Shown piece after piece: positions 28,010-36,012 of a stretch of 64,000 bases of DNA. The position numbers were made by a program, and so were the translations under genes. The notes under the pieces were generated by a model. The model searched no databases, was not told where the DNA came from, and saw nothing but the letters and a program-made list of their open reading frames with translations. Source of the stretch: Pseudomonas azadiae (GTDB lineage Bacteria > Pseudomonadota > Gammaproteobacteria > Pseudomonadales > Pseudomonadaceae). Position 1 is the stretch's first letter, and every line of letters starts with the position of its first letter. The stretch lies in NCBI RefSeq assembly GCF_019145355.1, contig NZ_JAHSTY010000002.1:372001-436000 (forward strand), read 5' to 3'.

Positions 28010-28842
28010 GACTTGCGGTTTCAAATATTGCATGGGATGTGTCGGAAGACGAGGTCATCGCGGCGCTCTTATATCGCTATGCTATTGATGCGATTGATGT
28101 CGCACCGGGAAAATACTTCAAAAACCCTATTGCAGCTACCGATGCTGAAATTGCACGGGTTAAAAAGTGGTGGGCTGATCGAGAGATCGAGGTCACAGGT
28201 TTGCAAGCACTTCTATACGGTACGACCGGGTTGAATGTATTTGGCTCATCCGAGAGCCGGGCAGCGTTGCAGTTGCACTTGGCTGCGGTATGCCGAATAG
28301 GTTCGGGGCTGGGGGCGACTCGAATTGTCTTTGGTTCCCCTAAAAATCGGGATCGTGCAGGGTTAGATGATCAGCAGGCGTTGGAGGTTGCGGTACCTTT
28401 TTTCCGACAGTTAGGAGATGTTGCCCAAACCTATGGTGTAACGATCTGTCTGGAACCAAACCCTGTCTGTTATGGTGCAAACTTTATGGTTGATAGCGTT
28501 CAAACTGCCCAGGTTGTGAAAGAGGTTGCACACCCTGCGATATTCATGCAGTTGGATACCGGTGCGCTCACTATCAATGGGGAGGACCCTTCTGTGATTC
28601 TGCGAGACTTTGCGGCTCTGATTGGTCATGTTCATATTAGTGAGCCCGATTTATTACCCTTGGGGGGAGGCAGAACTGCTCACGGGTTGATGTCACAGGT
28701 ATTGGATCGATATTTGCCTAATCACGTGGTGACGGTCGAAATGGTCGCGACTGAGAATGAACGACATGACGTTTCTATTGAGAAAGCTATTCAAGTAGCG
28801 GTCCATCACTACCGGGATGCGTTGGCGGGGGACATCATATGA
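28006..28842 (+). CDS. Sugar isomerase/epimerase, TIM-barrel (xylose isomerase-like)
   Basis: 278 residues of the AP-endonuclease-2/xylose-isomerase-like barrel. Metal-ligand candidates occur at the expected strand ends: CLEPNP, MQLDTGAL, GHVHISEPD and TVEMVA. Such enzymes isomerise or epimerise keto sugars, inositols or dehydro-sugars with a divalent metal. Overlaps both neighbours by four bases (ATGA), so it belongs to one translational unit with the SDR and the small transporter. In inositol-type pathways the same fold works with NAD/FAD oxidoreductases, which suggests stepwise oxidation and isomerisation here; unproven. Confidence 0.75.
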   Translation: MRLAVSNIAWDVSEDEVIAALLYRYAIDAIDVAPGKYFKNPIAATDAEIARVKKWWADREIEVTGLQALLYGTTGLNVFGSSESRAALQLHLAAVCRIGSGLGATRIVFGSPKNRDRAGLDDQQALEVAVPFFRQLGDVAQTYGVTICLEPNPVCYGANFMVDSVQTAQVVKEVAHPAIFMQLDTGALTINGEDPSVILRDFAALIGHVHISEPDLLPLGGGRTAHGLMSQVLDRYLPNHVVTVEMVATENERHDVSIEKAIQVAVHHYRDALAGDII

Positions 28843-29201
28843 GTATCAAATGGTTGATCTTGGTCCTTGGGATCTTATCCAATGCATCTGCCAGTGTTTT
28901 GGTGAAGATGGCAATGATGGCCCCCAGAAAATTTCCCTCCCTCAACGATCCTGGCGCAGCGCTTGGTAATTGGCCTTTTTGGCTAGGCCTGGGAATGTAC
29001 GGGTGTGCTTTTTTACTTTACGCAGGCGCTTTGGCACGCCTTCCGTTGAATGTGGCGCATCCGGTTCTGACTGCCGGAGCGATAGCGACGGTGGCGGTGT
29101 CTTCCGCTGTGTTTTTCCGTGAACCCTTCTACTGGACAACAGCCGCTGGGATCTTATTGGTGATCGTTGGAGTCGGTTTAATTACCGCTCGAGTGGCTTA
29201 A
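28839..29201 (+). CDS. Small four-helix transporter, EamA/SMR type (flippase candidate)
   Basis: 120 residues with four membrane helices; SNASASVLVKMAMM in helix 1 and RLPLNVAHPVLTAGAIA in helix 3 resemble ArnE/EmrE-like proteins. ArnE/ArnF and GtrA-like small proteins flip undecaprenyl-phosphate sugars. It is placed between sugar-modifying enzymes and a DPM-like glycosyltransferase, which supports that role over drug efflux. ATGA overlap with the preceding gene. If it works as a homodimer, no second subunit is needed; none is seen. Confidence 0.75.
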   Translation: MSIKWLILVLGILSNASASVLVKMAMMAPRKFPSLNDPGAALGNWPFWLGLGMYGCAFLLYAGALARLPLNVAHPVLTAGAIATVAVSSAVFFREPFYWTTAAGILLVIVGVGLITARVA

Positions 29202-29215
29202 AGGCATACAAAATT

Positions 29216-30031
29216 ATGGGCTCCTCTGATATTCCAGTTTCGGTGCGTGAAAAATGGGAGGTTCCATCCTTCGAAGTATCTCTATGGCTCGGGCGTCGGC
29301 ATCCCTGGTGTGTGGTTATCCCAGTAATCAATGAGGGGGACCGCATCAAGAATATGTTGAGCAGAATGGCAGTTCTCAATATTTCTGATAGGGCTGACAT
29401 TATAATCGTCGATGGTGGTACGAGCGACGGCTCGCTGGACATTCGCGCCTTGCAGGAGGTGGAGGTGAGGGGGCTTCTGGTCAAGACGGCGGCCGGTAAG
29501 CTGAGCGCACAGCTTCGTTGTGCTTATGCTTTCGCGCTGGATCAAGGGTACGAAGGGATTATCACCATTGACGGAAATGATAAAGATGATCCGGAAGCCA
29601 TCCCACGATTTATAGAGGCTTTGAAGAGCGGGGTAGATTTTGTACAGGCATCGCGTTTTGTGATGGGCGGTGTGGCGGAGAATACGCCCAAGTCTCGGGA
29701 TTTTGCCATTCGCTTTATTCACGCGCCGATGCTCAGTCTTTTTTCAGGGTTCAACTGGACTGATACTACGCAAGGCTTTCGTGCCTACAGCCGTGCGCTG
29801 TTATTGGATCCAAGAATCGCCCCGTTTCGCGATATATTTACAACATATGAGCTGCTGGCTTACCTTTCATATCGGGCTCCGAAGTTAGGATATCGTTGTA
29901 TGGAACTCGCAACGGCGAGGCGTTATCCAAAAGGAGAGGTACCTACTAAGATTAGTAGCGTAAGGGGAAATCTTTCAATTTTGTCTGTTTTGTTCAAGAC
30001 GTGTTTTGGGAGCTATAATCCACAACCCTGA
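29216..30031 (+). CDS. Family 2 glycosyltransferase (DPM1-like)
   Basis: 271 residues. WCVVIPVINEGDRI, IIIVDGGTSDGS, then the acidic motif TIDGNDKDDPEAIP, and GFRAYSRALL; this is the dolichol/undecaprenyl-phosphate glycosyltransferase pattern, here without C-terminal membrane helices. It may load a second sugar onto a lipid carrier or hand it to a lipid-linked acceptor. It follows the small transporter by 14 bases and is the last + strand gene of the block. Two such enzymes in one block are more than a simple gtr cluster needs. Confidence 0.8.
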   Translation: MGSSDIPVSVREKWEVPSFEVSLWLGRRHPWCVVIPVINEGDRIKNMLSRMAVLNISDRADIIIVDGGTSDGSLDIRALQEVEVRGLLVKTAAGKLSAQLRCAYAFALDQGYEGIITIDGNDKDDPEAIPRFIEALKSGVDFVQASRFVMGGVAENTPKSRDFAIRFIHAPMLSLFSGFNWTDTTQGFRAYSRALLLDPRIAPFRDIFTTYELLAYLSYRAPKLGYRCMELATARRYPKGEVPTKISSVRGNLSILSVLFKTCFGSYNPQP

Positions 30032-30060
30032 AAGCAGCGCAGCTTTTGGATGCGAATTCA

Positions 30061-30103
30061 GATGCCTCTATTGCCTTCTGCATCATTCGGCAATAGACGC
30101 ATT
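30061..30103. repeat. Long inverted repeat between convergent genes
   Basis: GATGC-C-TCTATTGCC (30061-30075) pairs with GGCAATAGA-C-GCATT (30089-30103) around a 13-base loop: 14 of 15 positions pair, counting one G-T. It lies between the convergent GT2 and membrane protein genes and could stop transcription from either side, though neither flank has a strong T run. Confidence 0.55.
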
Positions 30104-30151
30104 TAAAAAGTCATTTGGTGCGGCTGGATTTGCGATCTGTAAGTGTTTTAG

Positions 30152-31525
30152 TCATATTGGTTTTGTCTTTTTTTGAGATTTGATATTTATCAGAGCGAAA
30201 AATGAGATAGTTGTGATGAAGCATAGCCAGTAAGCATACCTTAAGTCTGCCGCGGGTGTTATGGGGAGATAGGCCAATACATAGGATAGACCTGACATGG
30301 GTAGTAACCAAAGCGAGGTGCCGCGAAAGACACGGCTGACTTTGAAATAGAGTGTCAATATCATTGAAGCCAGAAGCCAAGCGTAAGGTTTGAAGAAGCT
30401 TGGAGCTACTTGCGCAGAATAATTAACAAAATCGTTTACTAAACGCTCAACTGTTGAGGGTGTCCTAGTTTCAGAGCCTACGGTGAATGGTGGGTTTTTT
30501 ACATGGAATTCATTGTAATAATAAGGCAGTAGCGACGGGGAGCGAATTAGGTTCAAGAATGCATTCACTCTGAAAGAGGCGTAGACAGAAAGGTTGCTAG
30601 GTACGCTTTCAAGCCAGGCGGCCTTTAAGGCGGCATAATGCTCACGGGTGATAGAGGTGAATTTTTCATCACTTATGCAAAAGGCAGCCCCGATTTCATG
30701 AGTGTTGAGGTATTCACAGTGCCTAATTGCGTCCACTTCCTGAACGGTTAGAAAGTTTAGAGGTACGTCGACCGCCCTGAGTTTCAGCGCCATTACATCA
30801 TCGAACATGACGTAGCTTACAGAGTTGGTTTTCTTTGCCTGCAATAACGCTCCCACTGACAAGTGTGCCAGTATGGTGATTGCGCAGCCCAAGACCATAA
30901 ACGCGATAGTGCTTTTTATTGTATTGAGTTTGAATATGCTCATTGCGAGGAAGGGCATTAGGAATGCACTTGCGCTGAGTGAGTTCGAGCGAACGAGTGA
31001 GCCATAAACGAATAAAATCATTACAAAGATGGCTGCGGCTCTCGGGAATTTATTCTGGTCCCTGAAATAAATACATATCGCAATAGCGAGTCCCCAGGCG
31101 TATGCCATGCCAACATCTTTCCAGATCGTGAATTGGAAGTTCAAGATCCATGGGAGAATCGGTAAAAGCAAGAACAGAAAACCAAAACGGTACTCTTCTC
31201 TGATGCACCATTTAAATAGGATTAAGGCAGTGGCCCACAATAAGGTGTAGTGAAATATCAACATTCCACCCGGACTATCGCTTATATTAAGCAATAGGCT
31301 CCAAATAAAAGCCATTGCGGGGGGTTGCCAGTCAGTATATTCGCCTGCTCTGGCTTGTCTTAGCTGATCCATACTATCCCACGTCATCGCGCCTGGATAA
31401 AAAGCAGCAACAGAGACGACCGAAAAGATGATCGACGCCAAACCAACCAGATTTAAATAGCGGTTATACACACTTTGACCTTCTAATGGAAAAATGAGTC
31501 TTTTCATTTTATCACTTATCATCAT
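30152..31525 (-). CDS. Large membrane protein, GtrC/GT-C-like glycosyltransferase candidate
   Basis: 457 residues with about ten membrane helices and one long periplasmic loop (about 230-370). After the first helix it reads FYPGAMTWDSMDQLRQA, with acidic residues in the first outer loop as in GT-C enzymes; the second loop has TDWQPPAMAFIW. This is the type of serotype-specific, otherwise unrelated membrane transferase found with GtrA/GtrB. It is transcribed toward the block behind wbpM and ends 120 bases from it. It would move a lipid-linked sugar onto O-antigen or another surface glycan. Symbol withheld because GtrC proteins are not homologous as a group. Confidence 0.68.
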   Translation of the reverse strand: MMISDKMKRLIFPLEGQSVYNRYLNLVGLASIIFSVVSVAAFYPGAMTWDSMDQLRQARAGEYTDWQPPAMAFIWSLLLNISDSPGGMLIFHYTLLWATALILFKWCIREEYRFGFLFLLLPILPWILNFQFTIWKDVGMAYAWGLAIAICIYFRDQNKFPRAAAIFVMILFVYGSLVRSNSLSASAFLMPFLAMSIFKLNTIKSTIAFMVLGCAITILAHLSVGALLQAKKTNSVSYVMFDDVMALKLRAVDVPLNFLTVQEVDAIRHCEYLNTHEIGAAFCISDEKFTSITREHYAALKAAWLESVPSNLSVYASFRVNAFLNLIRSPSLLPYYYNEFHVKNPPFTVGSETRTPSTVERLVNDFVNYSAQVAPSFFKPYAWLLASMILTLYFKVSRVFRGTSLWLLPMSGLSYVLAYLPITPAADLRYAYWLCFITTISFFALINIKSQKKTKPI

Positions 31526-31562
31526 AATGATATCTACTCACATACGCGAACGGGCTGTAAGG

Positions 31563-31890
31563 CTACCCGTGTGCCCCTCCGTTTTGACAGGCATCAGACA
31601 CGGCCTCAAAGCCGTCGAGCAACCATTCACGTCCCTAAGCCGTCAGCACAATGGCTTCGTCGGTCGCGCCAGGAGATCTTTTACAGCGCTCGGTCTCCAA
31701 GCGTTTGAGCCAAAGGCAGACGCCGTTGAGCCCCCAACAGGGGATTTTCACTGGAGTGCAATGGCGATTCAAAAGAGACCAGAAGGACAGGGTCGAATAA
31801 CGGCTCGACCAGCGCAGCGAAGTCGACGGTGGGTTTTCGGGAATCCGCTGGCTGGGACAGAGGTAGGCCTTTCGACGTTGGCGTCAGTTT
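31563..31890 (-). pseudogene. Decayed IS66-family TnpB (OrfB)
   Basis: Reading the - strand gives clear pieces of the IS66 TnpB accessory protein in two frames. First QPADSRKPTVDFAALVEP and LFDPVLLV (compare PVDFRKSIDGLAALVE), then, after a frameshift near 31775, CWGLNGVCLWLKRLETERC and TDEAIVLTA, an in-frame TAG, and EWLLDGF. So there is at least one frameshift and one stop. No terminal repeats, transposase (OrfC) or OrfA remains were seen. It marks past insertion at the edge between the glycan block and comEA. A + strand frame over the same bases is its shadow. The rest of the 31526-32036 gap shows nothing I recognise. Confidence 0.82.
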
Positions 31891-32036
31891 GCCTCTTGGA
31901 ATCCTAGCTTCAGAGAAAAGTCGGAGATCCGCATCGGCGATCAGTCTTGATCGTTGAATGTGAAGATCATGGCGCTACGATTTAACACTCTGTAACCCAA
32001 GCATTTTTGACGAATCTCCAACATGACCTAAGTTTG

Positions 32037-32063
32037 AAAAGCAGCTTCGGAAAAGCTGCTTTT
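32037..32063. terminator. Perfect hairpin just upstream of comEA
   Basis: AAAAGCAGCTT (32037-32047) and AAGCTGCTTTT (32053-32063) form a perfect 11-bp stem with a 5-base loop, A-rich on one side and T-rich on the other, so it can end transcription on either strand. It lies 26 bases before the comEA start; it may insulate comEA from upstream reading or form part of its leader. Confidence 0.6.
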
Positions 32064-32089
32064 CCCCCACTTATGCCATGGAGCGTCAA

Positions 32090-32422
32090 ATGCAAAACAC
32101 TTACCTCACCTCCCTCATCTTCGCCTTCCTCACCACCCTGTCCGTCACCACCACCGCAGCCCCGTCCATCAAACCCGAAGCCCCAACCCCTATCACCGCC
32201 CAAATGGCCAAGGCCGAGCAACCCGCCAAGGTGAACCTCAACGCCGCCGACGCTGAAACCCTGCGCCGTGACCTGTTCGGCATTGGTGCCGCGAAAGCCA
32301 GAGCGATCGTGGCCTACCGCGAGAGCAATGGCCCATTCACGGCGGTGGATGAGTTGTTGGAAGTGAAGGGGATCGGCAAGGCGTTGTTGGAAAAGAATCG
32401 CGAGAGGCTGGTGCTCAATTAA
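32090..32422 (+). CDS. comEA: ComEA-family helix-hairpin-helix DNA-binding protein
   Basis: 110 residues: an N-terminal signal peptide (about 1-24, ending TTTAAP), a proline-rich linker, then a ComEA helix-hairpin-helix domain with VNLNAADAETLRRDLFGIG and ELLEVKGIGKALL. Such periplasmic proteins bind DNA during uptake; in Pseudomonas many copies lie next to wbpM and their role is unclear. ATG 32090 is preferred since GGAG (32080-32083) lies six bases before it; ATG 32078 overlaps that site. Followed by a strong terminator, so it is a single-gene unit. Confidence 0.9.
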   Translation: MQNTYLTSLIFAFLTTLSVTTTAAPSIKPEAPTPITAQMAKAEQPAKVNLNAADAETLRRDLFGIGAAKARAIVAYRESNGPFTAVDELLEVKGIGKALLEKNRERLVLN

Positions 32423-32433
32423 GTCAGCCAAGG

Positions 32434-32460
32434 AGGCCGGTCACTGACCGGCCTTTTTTA
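32434..32460 (+). terminator. Rho-independent terminator of comEA
   Basis: AGGCCGGT pairs with ACCGGCCT around CACTG and is followed by TTTTT. Starts about 12 bases after the comEA stop. Confidence 0.93.
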
Positions 32461-32472
32461 AGTCAGGATTCT

Positions 32473-32491
32473 GCGTTTGAAACTCAAACGC
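32473..32491. promoter_or_regulatory. Perfect palindrome upstream of the GntR gene
   Basis: GCGTTTGA-AAC-TCAAACGC, an 8-bp perfect inverted repeat with a three-base centre, 60 bases before the regulator start. It could be a protein-binding site or a short hairpin in the leader. Confidence 0.4.
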
Positions 32492-32524
32492 CTTGGCACG
32501 AAAAGTGATTACCTCTACCAAACA

Positions 32525-32539
32525 GATTGTTCAACAATC
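32525..32539. promoter_or_regulatory. Operator candidate for the GntR/FCD regulator
   Basis: GATTGTT-C-AACAATC is a perfect 15-base palindrome, 11 bases before the regulator ATG. Its centre TTGT-N3-ACAA fits the operator type common to FCD-family GntR regulators, so autoregulation is likely. Confidence 0.6.
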
Positions 32540-32550
32540 ACTAGGTAGCC

Positions 32551-33195
32551 ATGACCCTCAGCCTATCCCTAGCCGACCAAATCGCCTTGGAACTGCGCGC
32601 CGACATCATTGGCGGGCGGCTTCTACCAGGCATGCCTTTGATCGAAGCCGAACTGGTGAACGCCTACAACGCATCACGCAATACCATCCGCGAAGCGTTG
32701 CACCGTCTCGGCCAGGAAGGGTTGACTCGCTACGTGCGCAATAAAGGCGTAATGGTCCGGCGATTAGAGCGGGAGGAGGTGCGTGATTTGTTTGTGGTCC
32801 GCCGCACCCTGGAGTTGCAGGCTATCGCTCAGAGTGGCGCTCTGACAGACGATCAATCCGAGGGTATGCAGAATGCAATCGACGCCACGACGCTGGCCCG
32901 TGAGCGTGAGGACTGGCGGGCGGTTGCTACCCACAGTCTGGTGTTTCATCAGCAGATTGTCGGATTGATGCGCAGCCCGTTGTTCGACGAGTTTTTTGCC
33001 CAGGTGATCGCGCAACTGCGCCTGGTGTTTTGTGCGGCGCCCGATGAGCAGCGTTTCCAGTCGCCTTGGCTGGAGCGTGATCGTGAGATCTACCAACTTC
33101 TGCTCGAAAATAATAAGCCTGCGGCGGGGGAGGCGATGAGCCTGTACCTGGACGATTCGGAGCGCCTGTCGTTGGCTTTGTTTACTCACCCTTGA
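32551..33195 (+). CDS. GntR-family transcriptional regulator (FCD subfamily)
   Basis: 214 residues. The winged helix-turn-helix spans about 8-72 (GGRLLPGMPLIEAELV, SRNTIREALHRLGQEGL, and the wing NKGVMVRRL). The C-terminal all-helical FCD domain starts near 76 (VRDLFVVRRTLE) and holds His residues in THSLVFHQQIV that, with a later acidic residue, usually bind a metal and a small carboxylic effector. It is 15 bases from the DUF1989 gene and close to the permease gene on the other strand, so it probably controls these in response to their substrate. A perfect palindrome lies just upstream. Confidence 0.88.
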   Translation: MTLSLSLADQIALELRADIIGGRLLPGMPLIEAELVNAYNASRNTIREALHRLGQEGLTRYVRNKGVMVRRLEREEVRDLFVVRRTLELQAIAQSGALTDDQSEGMQNAIDATTLAREREDWRAVATHSLVFHQQIVGLMRSPLFDEFFAQVIAQLRLVFCAAPDEQRFQSPWLERDREIYQLLLENNKPAAGEAMSLYLDDSERLSLALFTHP

Positions 33196-33210
33196 TCGAG
33201 GATCTGCATC

Positions 33211-34059
33211 ATGTTCAAAAACTATCCTGCCGCATATCAGGTCAGTAAAGGTTCGGCGCTGCAGGTCGACAAGGCCTTTTATGAGCGTGTTCGTGACCAG
33301 AAGGCGCAGCGCACCCTGATCGAACAATTCGAAGTACCGATCCGCACGGGCAGGGCATGGAAAGTACCTGCCGGGCATGTGTTTCGTGTGACTACGCCGG
33401 TGGGCCCGCAGGTGGGGGACTTCAACGTGTGGAACGCCAACGACCCGCGCGAGCGCTTGTGGGCGGCGCGCACGCGTCAGTTGCAGGGCGCGCATGTGAG
33501 CACCCATGATCGGTTGTGGTCGAACCTGCCGTTTCTGCGGCCTTTGCTGACGATCACCGATGACAGCCTGGCCAGTTATGGCATCGATGAGCATGGTGGG
33601 CGTCTGCATGATTTGCTCGGCACGCGGTGTGATCCGTATGTGAACCGGATGCTGACCGGTGAGGACTTCCATCATCATTGTCATTCGAACCTGACACGGG
33701 CGGTTTTACCCCACGGTTTGACGGAGTTCGATGTGCATGACGTGCTGAATATTTTCCAGTGCACGGGCTTGAATCATGACGACATGTATTTCATGAAAGC
33801 CTGCCCGGCGCAGAAGGGTGATTACCTGGAGTTTTTTGCCGAGATCGATGTGTTGTGTGCGTTGTCGACCTGTCCCGGTGGGGATTTGTCGCTGCCGATG
33901 TGGGGGCCGGACGCGCAGGACCCGTTGACGGTGTGCCGTCCGCTGGGGGTCGAGGTCTACAAGCTGGAAGAGGCGTTGCTCAATGGCTGGAGCCAGCCGG
34001 AGCGTGCTGCCTATAAGGGGCAGCACGGGTTGCAGATCGCCAAGGCGGATTGGGAGTAA
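33211..34059 (+). CDS. DUF1989 protein, urea-carboxylase-associated family
   Basis: 282 residues of the DUF1989 family, often annotated as urea amidolyase-associated. Visible features include VGPQVGDFNVWNAND, DYLEFFAEIDVL and a set of Cys/His residues (HHHCHSNL, FQCTGLNHDD, ALSTCPGGDLS) that could bind a metal. The family's biochemistry is poorly known; members sit in amine and urea catabolic loci. Here it follows a GntR regulator by 15 bases and lies near an ethanolamine-type permease, so a role in amine degradation is a fair guess. Ends GLQIAKADWE, 8 bases from the convergent small gene. Confidence 0.8.
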   Translation: MFKNYPAAYQVSKGSALQVDKAFYERVRDQKAQRTLIEQFEVPIRTGRAWKVPAGHVFRVTTPVGPQVGDFNVWNANDPRERLWAARTRQLQGAHVSTHDRLWSNLPFLRPLLTITDDSLASYGIDEHGGRLHDLLGTRCDPYVNRMLTGEDFHHHCHSNLTRAVLPHGLTEFDVHDVLNIFQCTGLNHDDMYFMKACPAQKGDYLEFFAEIDVLCALSTCPGGDLSLPMWGPDAQDPLTVCRPLGVEVYKLEEALLNGWSQPERAAYKGQHGLQIAKADWE

Positions 34060-34067
34060 CCCAAGGC

Positions 34068-34235
34068 TCAGCGATCCTGCGCGTCCTTGGCATCCGCCTG
34101 GGCGTTGCGTTCGGCCACGCGCTTGCGTTGTTCGTCGGTGAGTTCCACTTTGTTGGCGCTGTCACGCAGCATCATCAATCCACCGACGATCGAACCGATC
34201 GCGACCACCATTATCAACCACGCGTACCACGGCAT
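34068..34235 (-). CDS. DUF2897-like small membrane protein
   Basis: 55 residues: MPWYAWLIMVVAIGSIVGG is one membrane helix with almost no N-terminal tail, and the remainder is a charged, helical tail (DEQRKRVAERNAQAD) rich in Lys, Arg, Glu and Ala. This is the pattern of the small DUF2897 family in Pseudomonas. An AAGGAG ribosome site lies close upstream of the ATG on the - strand. It is convergent with the DUF1989 gene. Function unknown. Confidence 0.8.
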   Translation of the reverse strand: MPWYAWLIMVVAIGSIVGGLMMLRDSANKVELTDEQRKRVAERNAQADAKDAQDR

Positions 34236-34258
34236 AAGGCTCTCCTTGAGGCAGATTG

Positions 34259-34280
34259 CCGTGGGAGAACTTTCCCACGG
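34259..34280. repeat. Short inverted repeat between two - strand genes
   Basis: CCGTGGGA (34259-34266) pairs with TCCCACGG (34273-34280) around six bases. It is downstream of the permease gene and upstream of the small DUF2897 gene, both on the - strand; it may end or attenuate the permease transcript although no T run follows. Confidence 0.5.
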
Positions 34281-34346
34281 GAACGACTGCTTTGAGTGAC
34301 GGGCTTTCTTACTAGTTCAGTGTAGGCCCGTTCTGCCTCCAATGGA

Positions 34347-35711
34347 TCAGAGCCCGGTCAACATCGCATCCGCTGGTGCATCGGCGCGGTCTTGCGCGGT
34401 CATCTGGAAGTAGGCGAAGCCCACGGCCATGAAGCCCAGGAAGATCAGCCCGATCAGTGTGTTGAACCAGGCCATGGCGACTAGGCACACCAGCGCCAGC
34501 ACCAAGGCAATGCCTGGCACGATGGGGTAGCCGGGCGCGCGGAAGGTGCGTTCCAGCAGCGGTTCGGTCTTGCGCAGTTTGAACAGGCTGAGCATGCTCA
34601 TGATGTACATCACGATGGCGCCGAATACCGCCATGGTGATCATGGCGGCGGTCAGGGTCATGCCGCCCAGATTGATCAGGCCGTCGCTGTAGATGGCGGC
34701 GATACCCACGACGCCGCCGGCGAGGATGGCCCGGTGCGGTGTCTGGAACCGCGACAGTTTGGCGAGAAAAGACGGCAGGTAACCGGCGCGGGCCAGGGCA
34801 AAGAATTGGCGCGAATAGCCGAGAATGATGCCATGGAAACTCGCCACCAGGCCGAACAGGCCGATCCATACCAGCATGTGCAACCAGCCGGAGCTGTCGC
34901 CGACCACGGTTTTCATGGCTTGCGGCAAGGGGTCGTTGATGTTCGACAGGGTGCGCCAGTCACCGACGCCGCCGGCAAAGAACATCACGCCCATGGCCAG
35001 GATCACCAGGGTCAAGATGCCGCTGATGTAGGCTTTTGGAATGGTGCGCTTCGGATCTTTCGCTTCTTCGGCCGCCATGGCCGCGCCTTCGATGGCGAGG
35101 AAAAACCAGATGGCGAAGGGAATCGCGGCAAACATGCCGGCAATCGCCGGGGCGCCGAAGGTGTCGGAACCGGCCCAGCCGTTCAGGGCGAAGTTGCTGA
35201 AGCTGAAGGCGGGCGCGACGACGCCCATGAACACCAGCAACTCCGCGACGGCGAGCACGCACACCACCAGCTCGAAGGTCGCGGCGAGTTTGACGCCGAG
35301 GATATTCAGGCCCATGAACACGATATACGCACCGACGGCTGCGTGCTTGGGGTCGAGTGCCGGAAACTGCACATTCAGGTAAGCGCCGATGGCCAGGGCG
35401 ATGGCGGGGGGCGCAAAGACGAATTCGATCAGGGTCGCGAGGCCGGCGATCAAGCCGCCTTTCTCACCAAAGGCGCGCCGGCTGTAGGCAAACGGACCGC
35501 CCGCGTGAGGAATCGCAGTAGTCAGCTCGGTGAAACTGAAGATGAAGCAGGTGTACATCGCGGCGACCATCAGTGAGGTCACCAGGAACCCCAAGGTCCC
35601 GGCCACGCCCCAGCCATAGCTCCAGCCGAAGTATTCGCCGGAAATGACCAGGCCGACGGCGATGCCCCATAAGTGCAGGGTGCCCAAGGTGGGTTTGAGT
35701 TGTGTGTTCAT
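34347..35711 (-). CDS. eat: Ethanolamine-type amino acid permease (APC family)
   Basis: 454 residues with about 12 membrane helices. The APC-type N-terminus LHLWGIAVGLVISGEYFGW and FIFSFTELTTAIPHAGGP, with AIEGAAMAAEEAKDPKRTIP after helix 6, closely follow ethanolamine permeases. It imports ethanolamine or a related amine by proton or sodium coupling. The eut catabolic genes are not in the window. It lies beside the GntR/DUF1989 pair, hinting at shared amine use. Its upstream region (35712-36122, 411 bases) holds a BIME and the kdp control region but no gene. Confidence 0.85.
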   Translation of the reverse strand: MNTQLKPTLGTLHLWGIAVGLVISGEYFGWSYGWGVAGTLGFLVTSLMVAAMYTCFIFSFTELTTAIPHAGGPFAYSRRAFGEKGGLIAGLATLIEFVFAPPAIALAIGAYLNVQFPALDPKHAAVGAYIVFMGLNILGVKLAATFELVVCVLAVAELLVFMGVVAPAFSFSNFALNGWAGSDTFGAPAIAGMFAAIPFAIWFFLAIEGAAMAAEEAKDPKRTIPKAYISGILTLVILAMGVMFFAGGVGDWRTLSNINDPLPQAMKTVVGDSSGWLHMLVWIGLFGLVASFHGIILGYSRQFFALARAGYLPSFLAKLSRFQTPHRAILAGGVVGIAAIYSDGLINLGGMTLTAAMITMAVFGAIVMYIMSMLSLFKLRKTEPLLERTFRAPGYPIVPGIALVLALVCLVAMAWFNTLIGLIFLGFMAVGFAYFQMTAQDRADAPADAMLTGL

Positions 35712-35867
35712 TGTGTTGCTCCCTGAACGGTTTGGAATGATTCAAGGTGTTGCAGCGGGCATGCCAGGCTGGGAATCGGTGTCGTAAAGCGGAGCAAGCG
35801 TCGTCTGGGGGATGGTTTGGCGTTTGAATATCGGCGGGGTTGCACCAGTTGGGTGCGGTGTTGGCTG

Positions 35868-35968
35868 GGCGGGCCTCATCGCGGGCAAGCCCGCTCCCAC
35901 ACTTGACCGAGTTGTCATGCCGAACGCGGATCAAAATGTGGGAGCCGGGCTTGCCCGCGATAACGCCC
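35868..35968. repeat. BIME: two inverted Pseudomonas REP elements
   Basis: Two copies of the REP palindrome in opposite orientation: ATCGCGGGCAAGCCCGCTCC at the left and its complement GGGCTTGCCCGCGAT at the right, with GTGGGAG/CTCCCAC at the inner sides. This is the common extragenic palindrome of fluorescent pseudomonads. It lies between the divergent permease and kdp genes. Confidence 0.88.
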
Positions 35969-36012
35969 GACCAGCCACTGAAAATCCCCCTGTAAACCCC
36001 GCATAAACCCAC

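Noticed and set aside
31494..31907. A 137-codon + strand frame upstream of the membrane protein gene
   Set aside because: Starts antisense inside that gene and then covers the IS66 tnpB relic, which reads on the other strand.
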